From Liolophura sinensis (lineage: Eukaryota > Mollusca > Polyplacophora > Chitonida > Chitonidae): a stretch of 34,980 nt of DNA. The stretch covers positions 1-34,980 of the forward strand of contig NW_027018368.1 of the NCBI RefSeq assembly GCF_032854445.1, read 5' to 3'. Below are positions 11,818-23,800 of this stretch, one piece after another. The stretch's first letter is position 1; each line of letters starts with the position of its first letter. The position numbers and the translations under genes were made by a program. A model generated the notes under the pieces. It had not been told where the DNA came from and made no database searches. It was given only the letters and a program-made list of their open reading frames with translations.

Positions 11818-14800
11818 CTGAAAGAAAACAAAACAGTTTCATATGTAGAGGGTAGGATAAAACCATACCCGTCATCCCATGTCAAATCAGCCAAAAACAA
11901 TTTTTTTTTTCAGTGACCCTCTTGAATTTGTCTGAAAAAATTCTTAAAAATACCTCAACACATATATGAAAATGGGTTGTTATATCTCCAAATTAGTAGT
12001 AGTCTTTGATAGATGACATTTTAAACACACCATGTAATGTTCATTTTGGACAGTCTTGAAATGCTTTAGTGTTCCAAGTAGCTGTAATTTCCCATTCAAG
12101 GGGACTAGAAGCCTGCAAATTGTGGGAGGAGATGGGGCAAGGCCAGGGAAAAACCACGACCGTCCGCAGGTTGCTGGAAGACCCAATACTTTTTGAGATA
12201 CCAACCTTTAAACATCACACTTCAGTGAGCCACCATAGGTCTGGTGAAGTATGTAGGAGAAGTGGTGAAGTATATAGGAGAAGTGGTGAAGTATATAGGA
12301 GAAGTGGTGAAGTATATAGGAGAAGTGGTGAAGTATATTGGAGAAGTGATGAAGTATATAGGAGAAGTGGTGAAGTATGTAGGAGAAGTGGTGAAGTATA
12401 TAGGAGAAGTGGTGAAGTATATAGGAGAAGTGGTGAAGTATGTAGGAGAAGTGGTGAAGTATATAGGAGAAGTGGTGAAGTATATTGGAGAAGTGATGAA
12501 GTATATTGGAGAAGTGGTGAAGTATATAGGAGAAGTGGTGAAGTATGTAGGAGAAGTGGTGAAGTATATATGAGAAGTGGTGAAGTATATAGGAGAAGTG
12601 GTGAAGTATATTGGAGAAGTGATGAAGTATATAGGAGAAGTGGTGAAGTATATAGGAGAAGTGGTGAAGTATATAGATTTTCGATACCTGGTTAATATTG
12701 TTTATTATCCAGGTTTAACAACCGTAGAAACTACAAGTTACTCCTTTTTACTCTCGAAATTTTTCTCACTTCAAGATACATCTCTAAGCCAACTATGGAA
12801 AAAATTCAAAAAGAAAACTCATACTGGAAATACATTTTTGAAAAAGCCAACCACAAGACTTCAGAAATATTTCTCTGCTGGCTGTACTATAGACCTGCGG
12901 GTGGTTGTGAGTTTCCTCTAAGACCTGGCCAGATTTCTCTAACAATAATGCCGGTCACCACTGTGTAAGAAAAGTATCCTTGAGTACGGCATCAAACACT
13001 AATCTAACACATATAAGTTCGAGTCCGGATCATGCTGGCTTCCTCTCTGGTAGGACGTAGGAACCTGTGGATGGTCATAGGTTTCCCCTTGGATCTGTGC
13101 AGTTTCATCACATCATAATACTAGCTGCTGCTGAGTAAGTGAAATTTTCTAGAATACGGTGTGAAACACAACTGATATAAATAAACAAACATACAAAGAC
13201 ATAATGCCTTTACATGAATGCACCACACTCTAAGCTCTGTTCCACAAAACCACAAATCAATTCTTTGCAACTTCTTTTATCATTAAAATCATGAGGGTCC
13301 TTGTGTGTCGTCAACCCAAACAAAACTATTTGAAAAATAAGGGTTATGAAAAATGTGATTAACGAAGGTTTATGAAAGTGGCCCCTGAACGAGGGCCAGC
13401 ATCAACTCACCGCAAAGACGCCCCTTACCACCCAGCTGTGATAGTTCCTTAGTGTTTTCCCATACGCATTTGTAATGCAGGTCAATAACTCCTCTTGTCC
13501 ATCACTTAACTCCTGCAGAAGCATGCGCATAAACTCCAATGACCTGACAAAATGATGAACAGTTGCAAGTTTAACTCCAATGACATGACAAAATGATGAA
13601 CAGTTGCAAGTTTAACTCCAATGACATGACAAAATGATGAACAGTCACAAGTTTAACTCAAATGACATGACAAACTGGCAAACAGTTGCAAGTTTAACTC
13701 CAATGACATGACAAAATGATGAACAGTTGCAAGTTTAACTCCAATGACCTGACAAAATGATGAACAGTTGCAAGTTTAACTCCAATGACATGACAATCTG
13801 GTGAACAATTGCTAGTTTAACTCCAATGACATGACAAAATGATAAACAATTGCAAGTTTAACTCCAATGACCTGACAAGACAAGTCACAGTTACAAATTA
13901 CAGGCAAAGAGCACACTAGCATGACGTACGTTAGACAGAATACCATTAAAGATAATGTGGGAAACCTTTGGTTATCTGCACCTGTAAAATTGACCGCCAT
14001 GGCGTATACAGAGTGGACGTAGATTTAGTAGAAAGGCTAGCAAGAACTTTCCTGTAGGAGACATGAATGATCAGCTCAATACAGAAAGTACTGAAGTTAT
14101 GTATTAAGGTTAGTTAATGAATAAAAAAATGTTTGGGATTTAATGTCATACTTAACAATTTTTCAGTCATATGACGAGTAGGCATCATTAGGTGTTTTTA
14201 CATATACTGTGTCTTCTTGATTTATTAATTTATTTGACTGGTGTTTTGCGTCGTACTCAAGATTATTTCACTTATAGGACAGCGGCCAGCATTATGGTGG
14301 GAGGAAACCGGGCAGAGCCCGGGGGAAACCCACGACCATCCGCAGGTTGCTGCAGACGTACGGCCAGAGGTCTCTCCTACATTTTGATGCTCTGCTGTAT
14401 ACATTTAAATACACTGTATAACAGAATTCCTACCTTTTCATCCATAAAAGGGCCACGGTGGCTGAACTGGAATGTTGATATTGTTTCAATTTTATTTCAT
14501 GAAGCACCATCTTTTGAAGACTTGTAAATTCTGTGGGGTTGGACTTGTGTTTCTCTTCCATTTTCTGAACAAAACAACATAGAAGAGCAATATTCTTAAG
14601 CCCACTGAGCTTATGTCATACTATCAAAGGAATAAACTGCCGAAAGAAATTCAGAGTTTCTGAGTCAGGTACCATCAATACAAAAATGAGTTGCATCTCC
14701 TAATTAAACTTCCTGGGCCTACATTTTCTGAAAAATGTTGATTAAGAGAATTATAAGGGGAAATCCATCATTGGTCTAAATTGTCTGCCCAATGAGGTAA

Positions 14801-17800
14801 CATGCAAATGAGGAAGCATAAAGATTCCCACAATGCAATTTTTTGCAGTCGCCAATATGTCTCAATATGTACAATGACGTGTTTTAAAATTAGTAAATAC
14901 TCTGTGAATATGAAATGCCCTTCTCAATTTACTCTAGACATTGTCCACTGTCACACCTTTACTTTATGAACAAGCCAAATAAGTAAGAAAAAAGGGCCAC
15001 TATATTATACCACTCATTTCCTCTCCAAAGCCTGTTTGTTTCACTGTTTCATTGGGGTTTAATGCCACTTTCCACATTATGACAGTGTCTACTGATAGCA
15101 GGTCTGACATTTCTATAGTGCTGCCTCACTGGAATGCCATGTTGATGACACCAGACCAGTACTTTGCTTACTATTCCTCTTAAGTTAAGCACCATGTGAA
15201 TTAATAGTGTCTGTCTCTCATTTTTTGTCAATCAGGACTAATTTTTCAGTGGGAATCCCAGAGTACTTTTATTAAACTATTTCTGTATAACAAATATTTA
15301 CTGGAATGGCTTTTTGCACTATACTCAAGAAGGTTTCACTTATACGACAGCGGCCAGCGTTATTGTGGGAGGAAATTGGAACTCACAGCCACTGCATTGG
15401 TGAGAGGCTTCTGGGTCTTAGTGCCCCACTGGCACTCCAACCCCCTCGGCCACAGAGGCCCCCAGCTTCCTTAGCAAAACCGTTTTGGATAAGAAACACA
15501 GAATTGTCAGTGACACAGACAATCCAGATGCAATCCAGATAAAAATTCATGTGCTACATTTAAAGACAAAGACTTCAGTTCAGTTTTAAATTTACATAAG
15601 ACACTTACCCGAATATTTCCTATATAATCCATTTTAACTGGGGCAAACGCTGTACCATGTAAACAGTCTGGAAAAGACACAAAATTGACCTGGATTGATG
15701 TCTGATGGCACGGAATGTATAACAGTGGCAGTACAGAGAGAGTAAGCCTTGCTCTAGTGGTTGGAGGCAACTGCCTTTATAAAGCTTGGACACATGAGGT
15801 GTGTTTTCAAACCCACCCAATGAAAGGTCATTTGCAGATTACCCAAATTCCTCACACATTTCATACATGAAAGAGCAACTCTCAGTGCAATTTAGGAACA
15901 CTTTTAATTCAATTTTGGAGACAAAACTTCTTTGGTTGAATTGGCCAATTCCAGGGCTTTACAAAAAGCATAATTTTAATAGCATGATACAAAACATGCT
16001 TGAATAAACACCTTAAGAATTACAGTACCCTGCTCTCACTAACCACAGGCAGCCAATCAAAAAATCCCCAGAGGTCAAAACTCTTGTGTTTTTGTAAAAC
16101 GTATATTACTTCCCTTTGCATGGATTATCCCTCATTCAAGGTAGGGAACTGTTTAACTCTCCGAAGCAGCTAGCATTTGAAAGTACTGGTGTGATTTAAC
16201 TGTGATCACAGCGATTAACTATGACTAATAAGATTTTAAAATTTCTCACATTTTTAAACTCACAAAGTCAACTGTAAACTGTTCCATAGTCCCATATGGT
16301 TTAATACTTAAATAGAGGACAGAAAGGGATCTAATTTCAGGACAAGGGAAGTAAACTATGTAAGACATTTTTCTTTCAAGCCTGTGTAACTAGAGGAAAA
16401 AAACAGGTTAAAACATATCTCACCAAACAAGGGGACAAGACTTTGGCAACTTTGTAGAAAATGCTCCACAGGAATCTCACCGTCTTCTTGAAACCGAATG
16501 TCCACAAAACTGACAATTGGACCACAACAAAAAATTAGCATTTTCTGCATCTCCTTTGCGAATGCTGATTTACAACTTACTCACTTATGTCATGGTGTCC
16601 AGGTTTTCAAAGTGAACGAACTATAGATTTGTTTGTTTAATTTATTTAAACGTTTTTTTTTATTCTTGTATATGTCATGCATAATGCCATACTCAAGAGT
16701 TTCTCAATTATACAGTGGCAAAGAGAAAACTGGAGAGCCTCGCTGTTTGTGGGGCCTTGGTGACAATAAGCGGTTCGCATAAATTATTAAACTGTCTTCG
16801 CAGTTTAACATTTGTCTTCCATCAATACAATATCTGTGTTGGTGGTTTATCCCCAACACTCCAGTTTCCTCCAATCCAATAAAACCAACCTCCATTTGCA
16901 GAATTCTTGAATAAGGCATTAAAGAAATAAATCGTAAAATGTGATTTTTCATCTTAATGTAGTACTACACTAGTGCATACACACCTGCTTGACATGTTGC
17001 TAAAAAATGTGGGTATTCTGTTCGTAGCTATGGAAACCACACTCTCTTCTGGATGTGAGCTACAGTTGTGATTATGAAGATGCGTTGGATTGGACGATAT
17101 CTTTACTGGACTCATCATCAGCAATGGCGTTTAGGGAGGGTTTGGGGAGGGCTGTTGCGAGGTTTCGGAATTGACAGACGAGCGTGAAGATTGACGTGAG
17201 TATGACGACTGACTTTCCCCCCTCTGTCTCATGGCACTTACACTGCAATTACAAAACGAAATCAAAGCTGTCATCAAAAAAGTGTTGCCAGTCTTTTACC
17301 AGTTCTGGTAGGCTGAACTCTATATTTAATGTTCATGTTAATGGGGGAAAAAAAAGCAAAGAAGATTGACCAGAATTACTTGGATTTGAACCACAGGCAG
17401 CTACTGTAATTCTTCAACCCTATAATGAAAGTATTATTTTGTAGTGACTGATAAAATTGTACCTTTTGTGAAGCACTGTACCTGGACAATGCCAAAAACA
17501 TAGTTTTGTCCCCACAATCAAAATGAAAAATGTGCATAAATTGCACTGAAAGTTGCTCTTTCATATGCGAATAATTTGAGGAATTAGGGTGGATATAATG
17601 CCCAATGGGCTTGTGTGAAAACCAGTGAAAAGAAAATAAACATTGCTCTCAGAGAGTAGTGCTGGGCTACATGTATAGCTGTGACAGGCGACAATTCTGG
17701 GGATTGGATTTGTTCGCTACGCATAAATTGTATGCTGAATAACAACACTGTGTAGATTATTCAGAGATCCAGTATATGGTAAAGTACCTTAATTCGTCTC

Positions 17801-20800
17801 AAATCTTGGACAGATATTAGTAGTGTTGAAATAGAATGTTACATGTGCTTTACAGCCTTTTGGAAAAGTAAAGATACGAGTATCTTGTTCATGAGATGGG
17901 TCTAACCATGACAGAAAAAAGAAACTCAATACTCCCTGCCTAGAATTACAAATTTATTGGCTAAAATGAGTAGACCAGTTGTTCCAAATTTTAGAAGAAG
18001 TAGGGGTACAAATTTAATACTAGAAACATTTCATTTTCAATAAAAATGAAAAGTGGACTTTCAATATCATTTTTATTCCATTTCTGGATTTTTAGTTTGG
18101 CATAAGAGGAATATTCTTGAGTACTGTTCAAAACACCAAATAAATAAATAAATAAATAAATAAGTAAATAAATAAATAAATAAATTCAAACATAACAGGA
18201 GACTGATAATAAAACCACTGAAATCTGACCTTTCTGATGAACTTGATCTGTGTACTGAATTTCTTGATGACTGGAAATAGAAATTAAGTCTTATTTATCT
18301 GAAGGTAAAGTTGAACACTTGTCCAAGCAATTGTCATCATACGGTGGCCAACCCCCTCACCCCTCCCCCATTCTATGTAGCTACCCTGCATTCCATTCTG
18401 TGTAGCTACCCTACTTTCCATTCTGTGCAGCTACCCTACATTCCATTCTGTGTAGCTACCCTACATCCCATTTTGTGTACCTTACCCTACATTGCATTCT
18501 GTGTAGCTACCGTACATTCCATTCTGTGTACTACTCCCTACATTCCATCCTGTGTAGCTACCCTACATTCCATCCTGTGTAGCTACCCTACATTCCATTC
18601 TGTGTAGCTACCCTACATCCCATTTTGTGTACCTACCCTACATTGCATTCTGTGTAGCTACCGTACATTCCATTCTGTGTAGCTACACTACATTCCATCC
18701 TGTGTAGCTAGCCTACATTCCATCCTGTGTAGCTACCCTGCATTCCATTCTGTGTAGCTACCCTACATTCCATTCTGTGTAGCTACCCTACATTCCATTC
18801 TGTGTAGCTATCATACATTCCATCCTGTGTAGCTACCCTGCATTCCATTCTGTGCAGCTACCATACATTGCATTCTGTGTAGCTACCGTACATTCCATCC
18901 TGTGTAGCTACCCTACACTCCATTCTGTGTAGCTACCCTACATTCCATTCTGTGTAGCTACCCTACATTCCATTCTGTGTAGCTACCCTACATCCCATTT
19001 TGTGTAGATACCGTACATTCCATCCTGTGTAGCTACCCTACATTCCATTCTGTGTAGCTACCCTACATTCCATTCTGTGTAGCTACCGTACATTCTATCC
19101 TGTGTAGCTACCCTACATTCCATTCTGTGTAGCTACCCTACATTCCATTCTGTGTAGCTACCCTTACATTCCATCCTGTGTAGCTATCCTACATTCCATT
19201 CTGTGTAGCTCCCCTACATTCCATTCTGTGTAGCTACCCTACATTCTACATCGATGTGTACACCATCTTCCTTTTAATTCAATCTTCGCAACTAAATGAT
19301 CTGCTGTAACACAAAGACATATACTCAGCCTCAATTGAGTACATGGATTCCATCTTACAAATGTTCTAGTATTTTAGTTGTGCATGTACTAAGATATGTG
19401 TTAGTGTGTCATGAATCCAGATTCAAAAGCACACATTCAGTTGTACTACCGAGATATGTGTTAGTGTGTCATGACTCCAAATTCAAAAGCACACATTCAA
19501 TTGTACTAATGAGATATGTGTCAGTGTATCATGAATCCAGATTCAAAAGCACACATTCAATTGTACTAATGAGATATATGTTAGTGTGTCATGACTCCAG
19601 ATTCAAAGCACACATTCAGTTGTACTAACGAGATATGTGTTAGTGTGTCATGAATCCAGGCTCAAAAGCACACATTCAATTGTACTAACGAGATATGTGT
19701 TAGTGTGTCATGACTCCAGATTCAAAAGCACACATTCAGTTGTACTACCAAGATATGTGTTAGTGTGTCATGAATCCAGATTCAAAAGCACACATTCAGT
19801 TGTACTAATGAGATATGTGTTAGTGTGTCATGACTCCAGATTCAAAAGCACACATTCAGTTGTACTACCAAGATATGTGTTAGTGTGTCAAGAATCCAGA
19901 TTCAAAAGCACACATTCAGTTGTACTACCGAGATACATCTTAGTGTGTCAAGAATCCAGATTCAAAAGCACACATTCAGTTGTATTAACGAGATATCTTA
20001 GTGTGTCATGACTCCAGATTCAGAGCACACATTCAGTTGTACTAACAAGATATATGTCAGTGTGTCATGACTCCAGATTCAAAGCACACATTCAGTTGTA
20101 CTAACAAGATATGTGTTAGTGTGCCATGACTCCAGATTCAAAGCACACATTCAGTTGTACTAACGAGATATGTGTTAGTGTGTCATGACTCCAGGCTCAA
20201 AAGCACACATTCAGTTGTACTAACGAGATATGTGTTAGTGTGTTATGAATCCAGATTCAAAGCACACATTCAGTTGTACTAACGAGATATGTGTTAGTGT
20301 GTCATGACTCCAGATTCAAAGCACACATTCAATTGTACTAACGAGATATGTGTTAGTGTGTTATGAATCCAGGTTCAAAAGCACACATTCAGTTGTACTA
20401 CCGAGATATGTGTTAGTGCGTCAAGAATCCAGATTCAAAAGCACACATTCAGTTGTACTAACGAGATGTGTTAGTGTGTCATGAATTCAGATTCAAAAGC
20501 ACACATTCAGTTGTACTAACGAGATATATGTTAGTGTGTCAAGAATCCAGATTCAAAAGCACACATTCAGTTGTACTAACAAGATATATATTAGTGTGTC
20601 AAGAATCCAGATTCAAAAGCACACATTCAGTTGTACTAACAAGATATATATTAGTGTGTCAAGAATCCAGATTCAAAACCACACATTCAGTTGTACTAAC
20701 AAGATATATATTAGTGTGTCAAGAATCCAGATTCAAAAGCACACATTCAGTTGTACTAACGAGATATGTGTTAGTGTGTTATGAATCCAGATTCAAAAGC

Positions 20801-23800
20801 ACACATTCAGTTGTACTAACGAGATATGTGTTAGTGTGTCATGACTCCAGATTGAAACGCACACATTCAGTTGTACTAACGAGATGTGTTAGTGTGTCAT
20901 GACTCCAGATTCAAAAGCACACATTCAGTTGTACTAACGCGATATGTGTTAGTGTGTCATGACTCCAGACTCAAACCACGCATTCAATTGTACTAACGAG
21001 ATATGTGTTATTGTGTCGTTAATCCAGACTCAAACCACACATTCAACTGTACTAACGAGATACATGTTAGTGTGTCATGAATCCAGACTCAAACCACACA
21101 TTCAATTGTACTAACGAGATATGTGTTGGTGTGTCAAGAATCCAGATTCAAAACCACACATTCAGTTGTATTAACGAGATATGAGTTAGTGTGTTATGAA
21201 TCCAGACTCAAAGCACACATTCAGTTGTATTAACGAGATATGAGTTAGTGTGTTATGAATCCAGATTCAAAGCACACATTCAGGTGTACTAACGAGATAT
21301 GTCCTAGTGTGTCAAGACTCCAGATTCAAAACCACACATTCAGTTGTACTAACGAGATATATGTTAGTGTGTCAAGAATCCAGATTCAAAAGCACACATT
21401 CAGTTGTACTAACAAGATATGTGTTAGTGTGTCATGACTCCAGATTCAAAAGCACACATTCAGTTGTATTAACGAGATAGCTTAGTGTGTCATGAATTCA
21501 GATTCAAAACCACACATTCAGTTGTACTAACGAGATATGTGTTAGTGTGTCATGACTCCAGATTCAAAAGCACACATTCAGTTGTACTAACGAGATGTGT
21601 TAGTGTGTCATGAATTCAGATTCAAAAGCACACATTCAGTTGTACTAATGAGATATGTGTTAGTGTGTCATGACTCCAGATTCAAAAGCACACATTCAGT
21701 TGTACTAACGAGATATGTGTTAGTGTGTTATGAATCCAGATTCAAAAGCACATTCAGTTGTACTAATGAGATATGTGTTAGTGTGTCATGACTCCAGATT
21801 CAAAAGCACACATTCAGTTGTACTAACGAGATGTGTTAGTGTGTCATGAATTCAGATTCAAAAGCACACATTCAGTTGTACTAATGAGATATGTGTTAGT
21901 GTGTCATGACTCCAGATTCAAAAGCACACATTCAGTTGTACTAACGAGATGTGTTAGTGTGTCATGAATTCAGATTCAAAAGCACACATTCAGTTGTACT
22001 AATGAGATATGTGTTAGTGTGTCATGAATTCAGATTCAAAAGCACACATTCAGTTGTACTAACGAGATATGTGTTAGTGTGTTATGAATCCAGATTCAAA
22101 AGCACACATTCAGTTGTACTAACGAGATATGTGTTAGTGTGTTATGAATCCAGATTCAAAAGCACATTCAGTTGTACTAACGAGATATATGTTAGTGTGT
22201 CAAGAATCCAGATTCAAAAGCACACATTCAGTTGTACTAATGAGATATGTGTTAGTGTGTCATGACTCCAGATTCAAAAGCACACATTCAGTTGTACTAA
22301 CGAGATATGTGTTAGTGTGTCATGAATTCAGATTCAAAAGCACACATTCAGTTGTACTAACGAGATATGTGTTAGTGTGTCAAGAATCCAGATTCAAAAC
22401 CACACATTCAGTTGTACTAACGAGATACATGTTAGTGTGTCATGAATCCAGATTCAAAACCACACATTCAGTTGTACTAATGAGATATGTGTTAGTGTGT
22501 CATGACTCCAGATTCAAAAGCACACATTCAGTTGTACTAACGAGATATGTGTTAGTGTGTCATGAATCCAGATTCAAAAGCACACATTCAGTTGTACTAA
22601 CGAGATATGTGTTAGTGTGTCATGAATTCAGATTCAAAACCACATTCAGTTGTACTAACGAGATATATGTTAGTGTGTCAAGAATCCAGATTCAAAAGCA
22701 CACATTCAGTTGTACTAATGAGATATGTGTTAGTGTGTCATGACTCCAGATTCAAAAGCACATTCAGTTGTACTAACGAGATATGTGTTAGTGTGTCATG
22801 AATTCAGATTCAAAAGCACACATTCAGTTGTACTAACGAGATATGTGTCAGTGTATCATGAATCCAGATTCAAAACCACACATTCAGTTGTACTAATGAG
22901 ATATGTGTTAGTGTGTCAAGAATCCAGATTCAAAACCACACATTCAGTTGTACTAACGAGATACATGTTAGTGTGTCAAGAATCCAGATTCAAAACCACA
23001 CATTCAGTTGTACTAATGAGATATGTGTTAGTGTGTCATGACTCCAGATTCAAAAGCACACATTCAGTTGTACTAACGAGATATGTGTTAGTGTGTCATG
23101 AATCCAGATTCAAAAGCACACATTCAGTTGTACTAACGAGATATATGTTAGTGTGTCATGAATCCAGGCTCAAAAGCACACATTCAGTTGTACTAACGAG
23201 ATATGTGTTAGTGTGTTATGAATCCAGATTCAAAAGCACCCATTCAGTTGTACTAACGAGATATGTGTTAGTGTGTCATGACTCCAGATTCAAAAGCACA
23301 CATTCAGTTGTACTAACGAGATGTGTTAGTGTGTCATGACTCCAGATTCAAAAGCACACATTAAATTGTACTACTGATATATGTGTTAGTGTGTCATGAC
23401 TCCAGATTCAAAAGCACACCTTCAGTTGTGCCAAAGGGATAAAAATGGTGGAAATAAAGTCACTTGGGCTTAAATTAAATTTAAAATTATAATTAATAAC
23501 TTATTTCATTTTCGTAAACTTTCATTTACAAAGCACACATTCAGAGTAAATTCACCAGAATTTTATTCACCCCATCTACCTCTCCTACCACCATGGCTAC
23601 CCGCAGACAGCTAAAAACCATCTCTGTATTAGGTTATTATTCCGTGTTTTATTTTAACAAAAAATAAAGTATAAAATTGTATCTGGAGAGGAATTTTAAA
23701 GATGCCAGTATTAAAGTCTGCAGACCTTATTCTATCTCTGAACAAATACGTTTACATTATATTTTGATACATGTAGCTTACTTTTTTATGCGAGACTCTA

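Noticed and set aside
19296-23339. Plus-strand open frames reading [20 protein letters not shown] repeats, suggestive of a repeat protein
   Set aside because: They come from the 60-bp intronic satellite, lie antisense to FAPP2, and are broken by frequent length changes without compensation.
3561-23432. CRISPR array
   Set aside because: The repeats are directly tandem with no unique spacers, and the genome is animal.
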